Below, one piece after another: positions 8,901 to 17,713 of a DNA stretch of 64,000 bases. The stretch lies in assembly GCF_001606025.1 (NCBI RefSeq), contig NZ_CP014945.1:2046001-2110000 (forward strand), written 5' to 3'. Position 1 is the stretch's first letter; the number at the start of each line of letters is the position of its first letter. Under the pieces are notes generated by a model. The model searched no databases. It saw nothing but the letters and a program-made list of their open reading frames with translations, and was not told the DNA's origin. A program made the position numbers and the translations under genes. The DNA comes from Psychrobacter alimentarius (lineage in GTDB: Bacteria; Pseudomonadota; Gammaproteobacteria; Pseudomonadales; Moraxellaceae).

Positions 8901-11166
8901 AACGGTGATAGGCATTATTATCCTCTAGTGCAATGCTGGTATAAGCCACTTCTGTAGAGCCACTAATTAATAACCAAAACGCCGCTTCAATTACACGCTG
9001 AGCATATAAATACAAACCTTGCTCGGTACTTTGAAATTTATTGGCAATAATCTTGTAATACTCGGTCTGATTATTTTCTAACAACTGCGAGACTGTAATC
9101 TCGTTTTGAATCTGTAGTCGCCACTTCTGTAATAAAAACGCTGCCAAGATATTAGGTACACCTTGCGCCACACTTTCGTCTAATTGGATGGTGTTGATAA
9201 GATTGGCAGTGGTTGAGGTGGGCGATAACGCATCCAACCAATGCAGCGTTTTAGGATGCTGTATATCCATAATATCAAGCGCAGCCACATCACCTGCTAA
9301 CTGCAAATTCCAATCCATCGCACCATAATGAGCAATATTGCCTTTTTGTTGTTGCATCTGTAATTGGACTTGGCTGATGGATTGAGCGGTATCATCACTA
9401 TTACGATAATCTGCAAAGGTCTCACCGAACTCTTCTGAAGGTCTAACGTACTTATTAAGGTTTTTGAATACTAAGCTGCCAATATTGCTAGCCAATTGTG
9501 CGTACTTATCCGCATTCGTACCGCCTTGATCAATAATAGTATTGATTTTGGCTTGTAGTGTGGTATCGATACCACCTTGATCACTGAGAATAGTTTTTTC
9601 TAAGACTTTCATCGCACAAGATTGCCACAGCTCATCTTTTTCAAAGCCTGTCTGATCGTTTGCGCCAACCAGTTTAGACCATAATGAGTTGGCATTATCA
9701 GCGCTACTGATATTATGATAAGCCCTAAATGCAGGAATAATACCTGAAGCATTATTATTATCATAATCATGCTTAGATAACCAAGTTAAGCTACTCTGAT
9801 ATTGTTTTTGCTCAAAAGCTAGAGCATCTTTTAGATTGGTTGCGACGACTTTGGGTACAAAAGTCACAGATTTTAGGCCGAACCATGCTTTTTTACTCTC
9901 ATGACTCACACCAAAACGCTCACTGATCTCCTCAAGTAGCTTATGAACCGTATCGTACTGCGCGGCTGAATCCCCCAATACTGTGTGATTGATACCACCT
10001 TCAGAGTAGCCGTTGAGCACTTCTATAAAAGCTTGCATCACTAAAATACTTAAAGCGTTTTTAATCAACAACATCCAAAGACTGGCGAAGCCTTGACCTT
10101 TTGAAAAATCTTTGAACTGTAGAGCTGCCGAAGTATGCGGATGAAACTGACCTTGGCGTATCTCGTGAGACAGCTGAGTCATCGGCATATATAGCTCATT
10201 TGGCGCAAAATGGCGCGCAAAGCTATGCTGTACCGCATTTGCGGCTAATAAATTGACCACGTGCGTATGTTCAGGTTGGTCAAAATCGCCAGCACTTGGC
10301 CTTTGGATACCTTGCCACATACTGCCTGACTGAATAAAGATAGAGCTGACGGCATTATTACTATTAGACTGCAATTCATGTTGGAAATTTCGCAGCGCAA
10401 AAGCAGTATTACGTTTTAATTTGCCCGTATCAAACGCGCTGCCCGTCAAGCCATCTTCACCCGGTTTTAGCTGAAACCAAGGAAGTGTGGCAACTGTTGC
10501 CAAATTGACGGTACGCCCTGAGCCTGAACTGTTGATAATCTCATTAAAGGTACGCGCCAAAGTCGGAATAATACCACTACCTGTACCGCCAAATACTGAA
10601 CCGACGATGACAATATTACAACCTGAGGTATTAATACCCGTCACATCGTCATCAAATAATGATAAGAACTCTTGTTGGAGAAGCGCCTTGTTAGCCGTAT
10701 TTACCTTGCCACTACCATCAAGTACTCGCCCAAGCTTTTCACCAAAAATAGTTGAGCCTACTTTTGGGTTGGCATGCATACCCTCTGAGACCTTAATATT
10801 TAAGTCTTTTTCATAAAAAAAAGCTTGAATTTCCTCCGTTGTTTTGCTCTTTTGTGCCAATAGTACGTTTTTGACAGTCAAATCATTACTAGAAGATAAA
10901 TTCTGGCTATAGGGACGAATAATATCAAAATTAGCCTCTCGAGTTTTATTATCGATACCTCTATGGCGCAGATACTCATGCAGACTTTGGATATCAGGTA
11001 CTAGCTGGCTACGGCGGTTAGCGATCTGCTGAGATTGCGCGTCAGCATCGATAATATAAACATGAGGAACCTCTACCGCTCCGGCATTGCCTAATGCCAA
11101 CACGCGCAAATAAGCATGAATAATATGCTGACCTGAACCACCAACCCCAATAAGTACATTTGACAC
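5968..11166 (-). CDS. giant fusion of tubulin/FtsZ-like and Hsp70/actin-like nucleotide-binding domains
   Basis: 1732 residues, no signal or membrane helix. The N-terminus (VLIGVGGSGQHIIHAY, residues 4-19) and FGGTGSGI (192-199) match the phosphate-binding strand and the GGGTGS/T-type signature loop of the prokaryotic tubulin-like superfamily. A long middle region (about 350-1100) is not recognised. From about 1125 an Hsp70/actin fold begins: phosphate loop 1 is GLDFGTSNTC (about 1126-1135), phosphate loop 2 is YVIIDMGGGTTDIDIEL (about 1394-1410), and an adenosine-loop-like NIVLQGNGFKL follows near 1565. The protein therefore appears to carry both GTP- and ATP-type sites. Translation starts at GTG with AGGAG 6-7 bases upstream. 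It heads the six-gene operon. Domain identities are confident; biological role is unknown. Confidence 0.8.
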   Translation of the reverse strand: MSNVLIGVGGSGQHIIHAYLRVLALGNAGAVEVPHVYIIDADAQSQQIANRRSQLVPDIQSLHEYLRHRGIDNKTREANFDIIRPYSQNLSSSNDLTVKNVLLAQKSKTTEEIQAFFYEKDLNIKVSEGMHANPKVGSTIFGEKLGRVLDGSGKVNTANKALLQQEFLSLFDDDVTGINTSGCNIVIVGSVFGGTGSGIIPTLARTFNEIINSSGSGRTVNLATVATLPWFQLKPGEDGLTGSAFDTGKLKRNTAFALRNFQHELQSNSNNAVSSIFIQSGSMWQGIQRPSAGDFDQPEHTHVVNLLAANAVQHSFARHFAPNELYMPMTQLSHEIRQGQFHPHTSAALQFKDFSKGQGFASLWMLLIKNALSILVMQAFIEVLNGYSEGGINHTVLGDSAAQYDTVHKLLEEISERFGVSHESKKAWFGLKSVTFVPKVVATNLKDALAFEQKQYQSSLTWLSKHDYDNNNASGIIPAFRAYHNISSADNANSLWSKLVGANDQTGFEKDELWQSCAMKVLEKTILSDQGGIDTTLQAKINTIIDQGGTNADKYAQLASNIGSLVFKNLNKYVRPSEEFGETFADYRNSDDTAQSISQVQLQMQQQKGNIAHYGAMDWNLQLAGDVAALDIMDIQHPKTLHWLDALSPTSTTANLINTIQLDESVAQGVPNILAAFLLQKWRLQIQNEITVSQLLENNQTEYYKIIANKFQSTEQGLYLYAQRVIEAAFWLLISGSTEVAYTSIALEDNNAYHRWLKRELLTQNWSDSELGMIVTNDSDRTPLFLWNGYYWCLAANNTAQEYFAGLLQSMQLPSLRYRYADLFSRKTSGDKNKISSLDKFFAGQLNVLKSRLKNSPSANKNAHENILLTALTGILTDLPPPAPTSIVEAMNPTLTLGCRNVVTLSEIGTSKSVVKTSSYLIKNPQVVMLDKLPDNNGNVVNIEQFLPVKKEYWLDPEVIAHLSKDNSEAVYTRVKFNGESNNECSIQYTKLYVPDLGWMEFPYRGDANQTTIAITPYDLAFGVGVWPNFKVEGWRYYFITVDIEKRNVYEDLASKLHTTLGSDKMTVTVYSQDLTESKIFGFDAIPLKVEFVPAIIELSCGDTVIATQPIILNENIKSGDSHIKCIGLDFGTSNTCMAKAYKDQGQIKRENLNLANTADEPRMEWLVYSEADDIKGQEEWLKNRSAYYLQRQANVSKGASYTIPSEILLGLSNRANSDDINQTDVQLKSMKESADKGQVLINGLNLNAPIFTPLCSDFLGVSNSDDERIKFFNSLLESNDIQRIYGNIKWPQDTGGSDYPLSSRLRSIYIEQVLIGVLARLRFSGATDIDYVYVTRPDAFMFENTTFANTYARDMKTILERLVKQTGVTIKKPEVIEVSETEAALQMSMINPNESYVIIDMGGGTTDIDIELSYEDYDKAIQRLKYSSSIKWAGNDLLSAMLTPKSSPIRKFLEHKIDMQSEDSNAKYYETLLASVMKLQIRNDIRIIDELPSDPGEVSKVAEMFFESIYEYIFVKIKLLLQQAGFKSIDHLKNQKLNIVLQGNGFKLSDYFSHDTHPHPAINEGHYAPAVWNTVFADFMGWDDIELNVSYSENSKEHMIRDGAGGIADQMYDNNIGSALEHPKMLYPPNMFDKNTTSGPVLVNYDKDETIPRLNDNLLDKENLLPVLENLFPYTKKYWNHDTEKVAYLFINNKYGNRHFYDVNAMYLNGSGSGTDRWNFNLAMTQKLQGN

Positions 11167-11298
11167 GACAAACTCCTGCTGAATTTGGACAATAAAATAT
11201 TTTTATAAGATAAAAGAGTGATACGAATGCTTTTTTGGCGCAAAAGTCTCATTGATAGTAGCAGTCCATTTACAAGGTGCCCAGCCTATCAATCATAG

Positions 11299-11826
11299 CT
11301 ATCTATTATTGCCATATAAGAATTTAGCAGTGACCAGTAGATAAATAAGTACGCTAATCATCACAACGACTAAAGCACTGACTATCAGGTTACCCAAAAA
11401 TAGCGGCGTGGTGAAAGGTAAAAATTTGGTAAATAACACTGACTTAATGTTCATACAGACTTTGATATTCAAAGGGTCTGATATCACAGCATAGATGTTT
11501 GGCTTGATACATGAAGCAGCTGACTTTTTAAGCAAAAAGTTTGGCAATATAAACAATAACATTGCAATCCCAGCGGCATAACCGGCATAAACAAGCTTGG
11601 CGCGCTTGACGGTAATACGAGGATTACGACGATTGCGGTGAAACAATATCGCTGCAAAAACAACGCTGATAAAAATAGATACAAAAATAATGGCAACATA
11701 AAAAGCTAACTGACCTGTCTGCTTAAAGGCAGGCGCTAACTCATTCATCTCTAAAATCATCAGGCCGCTTACAATAGCGGCAATAACACCAGTGATCACA
11801 ATGGTTTTTATTATTGACTTATTCAT
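11299..11826 (-). CDS. small four-helix integral membrane protein
   Basis: 175 residues from the ATG at 11826, chosen because GAGGA lies directly upstream; an in-frame start 63 bases further up lacks this. Four hydrophobic helices are visible, at about residues 5-25, 35-60, 75-95 and 140-168. Between helices 3 and 4 lies a loop with two cysteines (ASCIKP and KVCMN), probably extracytoplasmic. No family recognised. It ends 132 bases before the GTG of the tubulin/Hsp70 gene on the same strand, so it could be a first operon member, but the gap is large enough to hold a separate promoter. Confidence 0.55.
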   Translation of the reverse strand: MNKSIIKTIVITGVIAAIVSGLMILEMNELAPAFKQTGQLAFYVAIIFVSIFISVVFAAILFHRNRRNPRITVKRAKLVYAGYAAGIAMLLFILPNFLLKKSAASCIKPNIYAVISDPLNIKVCMNIKSVLFTKFLPFTTPLFLGNLIVSALVVVMISVLIYLLVTAKFLYGNNR

Positions 11827-12546
11827 GAAATCCTCGAGACGAAAAATATCGTCAAATAGTAAGTTATGCAATAAACGAGTATAGGTCACATGGTAGCTGG
11901 TAGATCAAATTGCTGATACTTATGTGCTGCAAAAAACTCATATCAAAAGTTGAATACTAATAACTATTGGCGAATTACAACATCAAAGGCAGAAACTCTT
12001 ATTATTTCGGTTGAGCCGAGAAGCTGTAACCTTTGAAACAATTTTATGACCTTAAATTACTCGATCCGTACATAGATATAGTGCGATTCTACTCGATTAA
12101 AGTAGTTTTTACTACAGTTTCCCGATATTTGTTTTATGATTATTTGAATTAATGAGTTCAGTAATACTAGTTGCCATTTTTCGACAGAAGTGCATAATAT
12201 TAACAAACTGTAATTTTCCAGCAACTTAAAGTTAAGTATTGACAAGCCAACATTATATGAAAATAGAATATTGCTTATCCTTTAACTGATACTTAAACTT
12301 GACTCAGTAATTTTTAGCGCCCTAAAATTGCTGAGCTAAGAGATAGTCATTAATTGGATATTTATATTTTTGAAATAATATTTTAAGAATAACTAACAAA
12401 AACACCAATATAAAATGGTCAATGACTTAATTTTTCGCATTCGTTTTTAGAGTATATTGACGTAAAAATAGTTTTTGAATTTTTTTATAATCTATGACAA
12501 TAAAGAACTATCTTTTTATTTAAATTTTTATTTAGGGAATGTATTT
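11827..12546. other. 720-base AT-rich gap, no supported gene
   Basis: The stretch between the divergent membrane-protein gene and the TM2 gene is very AT-rich, with frequent stops in every frame. The only longer frame (12057-12245, minus) has no ribosome site and unconvincing composition. It presumably holds both outward promoters, but I cannot assign hexamers with confidence. Confidence 0.4.
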
Positions 12547-12903
12547 ATGAACAACGTAGCTGCTCAAAGATTTAAAAATGAAAACGAAAAGTTTTGTAGC
12601 GATTGTGCAGCTAATATCAACGTGAAAGCTGAGATTTGTCCTAAGTGTGGCGTTAGGCAGATGGCAGTGTCAAACGGATTTGTATCAGCACAGAATGGTA
12701 AAAGTAAAGTAATAGCAGCTGTATTAGCTTTTTTCCTTGGTGGCCTTGGAATACACAAGTTTTATTTGGGTCAAATTGGAATGGGTATTGTTTATTTACT
12801 ATTCTGTTGGACTTTTATCCCTGCAATCATTGCATTCATTGAGTTTGTTATATTACTACTAATGAGTGACGCAGAATTTAACAGAAAATATGGTGGAATA
12901 TAA
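12547..12903 (+). CDS. TM2-domain protein with N-terminal zinc ribbon
   Basis: 118 residues from the ATG at 12547, which is preceded by TTTAGGG; an in-frame start 72 bases upstream would add an AT-rich run with no domain. Residues 15-35 contain FCSDCAANI and ICPKCGVR, two CxxC pairs typical of a zinc ribbon. Residues 50-110 are a TM2 domain: a K-rich lead, then AAVLAFFLGGLGIHKFYLG, a glycine-containing turn, and a second helix ending in MSDAEFNRKYGG. TM2 proteins are small inner-membrane proteins of unknown role, often with zinc ribbons. The gene stands alone between AT-rich gaps. Confidence 0.8.
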   Translation: MNNVAAQRFKNENEKFCSDCAANINVKAEICPKCGVRQMAVSNGFVSAQNGKSKVIAAVLAFFLGGLGIHKFYLGQIGMGIVYLLFCWTFIPAIIAFIEFVILLLMSDAEFNRKYGGI

Positions 12904-13294
12904 TTGAGCCACCTCGACTATATCGGAGGCCGTTCATTTGAGTCAGGTAAAGGCAGCAAGGCATGACGGGATTAGACTATCATAACTCTGCTTTTCAAAC
13001 TTAAAGATGACATATAACCAATTGTATTAAATAGGAGCCCCTTGTATCTTAAAGTCAAAAAAGAGGTATAGATCCTAAGTTGGTTAGAAGCCTAGGAGGA
13101 AAAGAAGTGGGCACAAGCTAAGTTTCTACTCTAAGGATGGATGGAGAATAACTTAATCAAGCTACTCTACAATATGCGCTGTATCGATTCTATAAGAACT
13201 TAACTATATTAGATCATTTCTTTAAAATTAGGTAGTAAGAGACGGTTAGGCATCTCTAATATGTTTTATTACTATCCTTTCTTATAGGTAAAAG
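12904..13294. other. gap with no intact gene; possible decayed element end
   Basis: No credible start-to-stop frame is present. GACTATATCGGAGG at 12916-12929 recurs almost exactly and inverted (CCTTCGATATAGTC) at 13873-13886, on the far side of the lipoprotein gene, which may mark element remnants. The last 60 bases presumably hold the promoter of the lipoprotein gene. Confidence 0.3.
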
Positions 13295-13795
13295 ATGAAA
13301 ATTTTAATTGCATTATTAGTTGTTTCACTACTTGTTGGTTGCGAAGGTAACAACGGCTCAAACAGCATCCAACAAGAATCTAAGATCGTAGAAGCTCAGC
13401 CTGCATCAAGACCATCAAGCGGTATTTATGAAGAAAGACTTGGAGGTCAGGATTCAATAGCTCCACTAGAAATAAAAACTGAGCCAGGGTCAGATTATTA
13501 TGTTAAGTTAGAAAGTATAGCTAATCGTGATCATATAATGACTATGTATATTCATGGCGGAGATACAATCTCTGCAGAAGTACCTTTGGGAGGTTACCTA
13601 ATTAAATACACATCAGGTGATACATGGTATGGTGAACAGGACGATGTGTACTTTGGTAGAGAAAGCTTTTTTCAAGCTGATGAAACTTTCAACTTTACCG
13701 ATACAGGCAATCAAATATCAGGATATACGGTTACGCTATATCAGGTAGTTGATGGCAATTTACAGACTATGCCAATAGATAAAAGTCAGTTCTAA
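13295..13795 (+). CDS. small hypothetical lipoprotein
   Basis: 166 residues. The N-terminus MKILIALLVVSLLVGCEG is a classic lipoprotein signal with lipobox LVGC (Cys16). A Ser/Gln-rich linker to about residue 45 follows, then an apparently all-beta domain with aromatic, glycine-rich segments (APLEIKTEPGSDYYVKLE, TWYGEQDDVYFGRESFF). The latter resembles small beta-sandwich proteins that carry a conserved DTWYG-type motif, often found beside TM2 or unknown membrane proteins, but I do not name a family. A GGT-rich stretch precedes the ATG. It is flanked by inverted copies of a 14-base motif. Confidence 0.6.
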   Translation: MKILIALLVVSLLVGCEGNNGSNSIQQESKIVEAQPASRPSSGIYEERLGGQDSIAPLEIKTEPGSDYYVKLESIANRDHIMTMYIHGGDTISAEVPLGGYLIKYTSGDTWYGEQDDVYFGRESFFQADETFNFTDTGNQISGYTVTLYQVVDGNLQTMPIDKSQF

Positions 13796-13951
13796 TACTC
13801 AAGGTATTCTCTAATAGTGCGCTTACTAAACTGAACCGCCCCGATATTTTCGTATTCTCTCAGAAAGTTGAACCTTCGATATAGTCCAGACGGTCTATTA
13901 CTCCAATCTGGACACTTTTCATCAAAATTATCTTGCTTAGTTGGTTTCTTG

Positions 13952-16462
13952 TTATCTAACTAGCTCAAAACTCACATCCACAATCAGCAGTAAGTGCATT
14001 ACATATTTCATCAGTGATGACGATGCACGGGTCGCTTCATTACTAGTAGAATTAACTATCTCCCTTTCTTTAGGGTTAACTACCGATAATGAATAACCGC
14101 TATAATAATCGTCATTAGTAAGATTTTTTGATAATTGACGATAGTCAGCCTTGAACTCTTTAATTGTTTCTAGCTTTTTTTCTTCATTTACCATTTTTTG
14201 ATACTTTAACTCCCCTTTTTTAGGTTTAGTTATGCGCTTCATTTGGTAAGAACTGATATTTATGCGCCAATATCTAGCAGGTAGTATTTTTATAGCGATA
14301 TCTAAATAGTCGTAAAACATCTGCTTTTCATTAAATTTGAAGCGAAGGTCGCTATGTGATGAGTTAGCTTTTTTATAGAATGTTGAAAGCATGCTTTGTA
14401 CGCACTCTTTCATCGACTGATCAAGATATAGCTTTTCTAATTTAATAAAGCTTTCCTGCACGAGTTGCTGCTCTTTAGCAATGGTTGGCAGCGTTGGTGC
14501 TATCAATAGATGCCCTGACTTTGGCTGTTTGTACTTAGATATTAATTTATAATGAGCCTTGCCATTCTCATCAGCTGCTAGAAGCAGCGCTCGATTATAT
14601 AGCCCAACTGCATCTTCATATACAAAATGATGTTGGGCAGCTTCAGACACTGTCTTACCTGCCTCAATCTCACTTAAAAACTCTTCAATCTGCCAACGCG
14701 CATACTTACCGAAAATAGGGGAAACAATAGTACTCCCTTCTTCTGTGTTTGATTTAAGAAAATATTGCTTACTATTATCAATTTTTCTGATATTTAACTC
14801 ACGGTTGATAAACTCACGTATTTTTGTCAGATCAATACAGTTATTTTCGAAGTCTAAGGCTTTTGGATTATGTTGATTAAAACTTCGACGTGCTTTATTT
14901 GTAAGCTTCGTCACCACATCAACAGGTAGTTCCATAGACGCTTGGTCAAGTAAATGTGCCGAGATGATATCTACAGTATGTATGTAAGAGCTAAAAGTAG
15001 TATCTAGGTCGGCATGTCCCGCAAATTCCATTAAGGCATCCCAATGATGACCAGAATTAGTACGCATTCTACCTAATAAGTCTTCTTTAATTCGCTGCGC
15101 CTCATCTTCGTTATAATCAGTAAAAATATCCAAAATTTCTTGACGACATCTCAGTATTACTGACATATTAGAAAGAGCATTATGGCGAAAGCTATGTAAC
15201 ACTAAGTGTTGATAATTAGGGCCAATGACTTCTTTAAATACTCGATCTACACTACCTCGATCTAATGGAGTCAACAGTCCCTCGAATGCAAATAAGTATT
15301 TACCTTCTTTTTTACTACGAGTTCTCTCTATAAAGTAAGTCTGGAGCCCTTCAAACTCATCCGGCTTCAACAATACTGGCAAACTGATTCTACGAGTGCC
15401 ATCATCTGATTTTAGGGCTCTATGGCTATTTGAACGAATAATTAAATTGATGTCTTTATAAGTATATGGATCATATTCAAGATCTGTTAACCGAATGCCT
15501 AATAACTCATTAATTCTTAGACCGGTACGATAGAGCAAAGTAAAAATCACTTTCATCATGCTTCTATTGTATGAAGATAATGTGGTTTGATTACTGACAC
15601 TTAGTAAAATATGTTGATATAAATCAGTTGATATTAAACTGCTAGAGACTATTTTCGGATCATTCTCACGATTAAGATGAACGTGCAGTGCACCAAAATG
15701 TTTTTTCAAACTTTGATGTAGTGAGTTCAATACGGTTTGGGTGTAACCGATATTTAAAATGTTTTTCTTAGCGACGATACTATCGTATAAAAACTCATAT
15801 TGATGTGCTTGATAACTCGTAATGTCTTCATCACGAGTACCATACAAAAATGCTTCCCCTACTTCCGTCAGGTATCTAGATAGAGTAGAGGTGGCCTTAT
15901 TAATAGCATTTAGATCAAGCATCCAGAAAATTAAACCTTGCTCGCTAGGGTTTTGGTATATTTCAGTCAAAAATTCCAGTTGCTCTTTAACCGTTTTCCT
16001 GCTCCCTATAAGGGCGCGGCGAATGTCCTTTAATACATTCTTATGAGCCTTATTTTCATTTACGCTACCATCTATTTCTACAACTTCATTCTCTAAATTT
16101 TGGATAGGTTTATCAAGCGTGATGTACTCATCCTTGATGGTACTGCTATTTGATTCTTTAAAAACACCTAAGTAAGCCTTCCAATCGTTCAAGCTAATTG
16201 CGGTATGGGTCTCATGGTGAACAAGCAGCTCCACCAGTTGCTGATCTATATGTACATTCGCTAATGTCTGCCAATAAATATTCAAATAGCTAAAAAAATC
16301 TGTTTTCTCTAAGTCATCCGCTTTAAATTTCTGTCCAGTTAAATGACCTAGCTGCCTAACACAGCTATGAAAGCTGGGTGTCTTTAATTTGTCGTTTTCC
16401 AATAGGTGACTACTCTTGACTAACCATAGGCGACTGTGACCCCTGCCGTCAAATCCGTACAA
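13952..16462 (-). CDS. long tyrosine recombinase (integrase), 5' end cut by an IS
   Basis: 836 residues as read, but the first eight codons lie inside the IS terminal repeat, so the native N-terminus is missing. The tyrosine-recombinase catalytic set is visible: Arg in YRTGLRINELLG (about 311), H-x-x-R in LHSFRHNAL (about 421), His in FAGHADLDTTF (about 482) and the nucleophile Tyr in FSSYIHTVD (about 493). Some 340 further residues follow the tyrosine, whereas ordinary integrases stop soon after it; this tail is lysine-rich and unrecognised. It is homologous over core and tail to the 22763-24625 product. It probably catalysed movement of an integrative element now decayed. Activity is doubtful given the lost 5' end and promoter. 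Confidence 0.7.
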   Translation of the reverse strand: MYGFDGRGHSRLWLVKSSHLLENDKLKTPSFHSCVRQLGHLTGQKFKADDLEKTDFFSYLNIYWQTLANVHIDQQLVELLVHHETHTAISLNDWKAYLGVFKESNSSTIKDEYITLDKPIQNLENEVVEIDGSVNENKAHKNVLKDIRRALIGSRKTVKEQLEFLTEIYQNPSEQGLIFWMLDLNAINKATSTLSRYLTEVGEAFLYGTRDEDITSYQAHQYEFLYDSIVAKKNILNIGYTQTVLNSLHQSLKKHFGALHVHLNRENDPKIVSSSLISTDLYQHILLSVSNQTTLSSYNRSMMKVIFTLLYRTGLRINELLGIRLTDLEYDPYTYKDINLIIRSNSHRALKSDDGTRRISLPVLLKPDEFEGLQTYFIERTRSKKEGKYLFAFEGLLTPLDRGSVDRVFKEVIGPNYQHLVLHSFRHNALSNMSVILRCRQEILDIFTDYNEDEAQRIKEDLLGRMRTNSGHHWDALMEFAGHADLDTTFSSYIHTVDIISAHLLDQASMELPVDVVTKLTNKARRSFNQHNPKALDFENNCIDLTKIREFINRELNIRKIDNSKQYFLKSNTEEGSTIVSPIFGKYARWQIEEFLSEIEAGKTVSEAAQHHFVYEDAVGLYNRALLLAADENGKAHYKLISKYKQPKSGHLLIAPTLPTIAKEQQLVQESFIKLEKLYLDQSMKECVQSMLSTFYKKANSSHSDLRFKFNEKQMFYDYLDIAIKILPARYWRINISSYQMKRITKPKKGELKYQKMVNEEKKLETIKEFKADYRQLSKNLTNDDYYSGYSLSVVNPKEREIVNSTSNEATRASSSLMKYVMHLLLIVDVSFELVR

Positions 16463-16482
16463 CTAAACTTGGGAGATTTTAA

Positions 16483-17355
16483 TTACGCAGCCTGACGATA
16501 ATAGTCAAACCACACCTGTCTTGGCGTTTTATAGCCCAAGCCCTTTTGAATTCTAGTTTGGTTGTACTCAAGCTCAATATATTTAGTAATATCGTTGATG
16601 GCTTCGAATCTTGTTTTATAGTCTTGGTGATACACCAGCTCATTCTTTAATATGCCCCAGAAGCTCTCTATGGGCGCGTTATCAAAGCAGTTGCCTTTAC
16701 CACTCATCGAGCCTGTAAATTGGTGGCACTTAATGATCTTATGATACTCATTGCTACAATACTGACTGCCTTTGTCAGAATGTAAAATCAACCCTTGGCT
16801 AGGTCGCTTGTTTTTGATTGCCATATTAAGTGCACGGCATACCAAATCAGCGGTCATGCGCTTATTGATGACATAGCCGACGAGCTCTTTAGTATATAGG
16901 TCTTTAACACCTGCTAAGTATAGCCAACCTTCATTTGTCCAAATATAAGTGATGTCACTGACCCAAGCCTCATTAGGACGATTGGCATTAAATTTCTGTT
17001 CTAGACGGTTTGGATAGACCAGCTTGTTGTGATTAGAGTTGGTGGTGACTTTAAAGCGCTTGTGACGACGGCATTTAATGCCGCATTCTTCCTTTATACG
17101 TCTAACCATATATTTACTTATGGCATATCCTTGCCCTGTAAGGTAAGCATACAGTCGCTCATAGCCATAGCGCTGCTTAGTCTCATCATGAGCCACTCTG
17201 ACTAGCAACTCACACTGATTGCGATGGATCTGCTGATTACTGATGCCACGATTTATCCAGTTGTAATAGCTTGATGGCTTAATATCTAATACGTGACACA
17301 TGCAGGTGATGCTAAATATTTTCTGGTTATCCTTGATAAAGACGTACTTCATCAA
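16483..17355 (-). CDS. IS3-family transposase OrfB (DDE catalytic domain)
   Basis: About 290 residues. An HTH_21-like segment (QRYGYERLYAYLTGQGY) precedes the rve integrase core. The DDE triad is intact: Asp in WVSDITYIW, Asp in LHSDKGSQY, and Glu in NAPIESFWGILK, with the canonical spacing of about 35 between the second Asp and Glu. It ends in the usual YNQTRIQKGLGYKTPRQVW. The frame lies one base back from OrfA and overlaps its stop, so the active product should be the OrfAB fusion made by -1 frameshifting; the stand-alone start here is TTG or the ATG three bases on. No internal stops, so the IS may still be active. Confidence 0.9.
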   Translation of the reverse strand: MMKYVFIKDNQKIFSITCMCHVLDIKPSSYYNWINRGISNQQIHRNQCELLVRVAHDETKQRYGYERLYAYLTGQGYAISKYMVRRIKEECGIKCRRHKRFKVTTNSNHNKLVYPNRLEQKFNANRPNEAWVSDITYIWTNEGWLYLAGVKDLYTKELVGYVINKRMTADLVCRALNMAIKNKRPSQGLILHSDKGSQYCSNEYHKIIKCHQFTGSMSGKGNCFDNAPIESFWGILKNELVYHQDYKTRFEAINDITKYIELEYNQTRIQKGLGYKTPRQVWFDYYRQAA

Positions 17356-17648
17356 CTGTGCTTCGCGAAGTACGCCGTCGCCTTTTTTAGAATGTCTCGC
17401 TCCTCCTGAGCAACCTTGAGATCACGTTTAAGACGTTTATTCTCTTCTATAATGGCCATGAGTTCAGGATCATATTGCTTAGTGCCGACAAGCTTGCCTT
17501 CATTCGCTTTATTCTGCCAGTTAGATAAGGTCTGCATGGCTATACCTAGCTGCTTTGCAGTCGCTGAAACATTGCCATTATTATCTGCTATCTTTTTGAC
17601 GGCTTCAGCTTTAAAAGCTGCACTGTAGGTTCTGACTTTCTTAGTCAT
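17352..17648 (-). CDS. IS3-family transposase OrfA (helix-turn-helix)
   Basis: 98 residues from the ATG at 17648, preceded by AGGAG with 8-base spacing; a start 21 bases upstream is less likely. Residues 1-50 form the HTH that binds the IS ends (YSAAFKAEAVKKIADNNGNV then QTLSNWQNKANEG). Residues 60-95 are a leucine-zipper coiled coil (EENKRLKRDLKVAQEERDIL) typical of OrfA. It overlaps OrfB by four bases and carries the slippery heptamer near its 3' end. Confidence 0.9.
   Translation of the reverse strand: MTKKVRTYSAAFKAEAVKKIADNNGNVSATAKQLGIAMQTLSNWQNKANEGKLVGTKQYDPELMAIIEENKRLKRDLKVAQEERDILKKATAYFAKHS
17382..17388 (-). promoter_or_regulatory. programmed -1 frameshift site (A6G) of the IS
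   Basis: On the coding strand the heptamer is AAAAAAG, the standard IS3-family slippery sequence. About ten bases downstream, GTACTTCGCGAAGCAC (17360-17375) can fold into a short stem that would stall ribosomes. OrfB lies in the -1 frame relative to OrfA, so slippage here yields OrfAB. Confidence 0.75.
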
Positions 17649-17713
17649 GATAAACTCCTGTGAATACACTTAGTTTACCAAGTTTGGTTCTATAGTTTTT
17701 TCAGCATAGCTCA

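Larger units (their letters stand above)
16437..17713 (-). mobile_element. IS3-family insertion sequence, apparently complete
   Basis: About 1277 bases with imperfect inverted ends of roughly 38 bases. One end starts TGACCCCTGCCGTCAAA at 16437 and the other, read inward on the minus strand from 17713, starts TGAGCTATGCTGAAAAA. Both continue into a shared (A/C)AAC(T/C)AAACTTGG(G/T)A block. Two overlapping transposase frames with a -1 slippery site lie inside. I find no clear 3-4 base target duplication (ACTG on one side, CTCG on the other). The IS abuts a recombinase without its 5' end and a LysR gene without its 5' end, which suggests deletion next to the IS. Confidence 0.85.

Noticed and set aside
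3295..11166. Known anti-phage or toxin-antitoxin system
   Set aside because: No nuclease, TIR, protease or reverse-transcriptase domain is seen; calling it defence would be a guess.
12057..12245. 62-residue minus-strand frame in the AT-rich gap
   Set aside because: No ribosome site, AT-driven composition, no motif; looks like chance.
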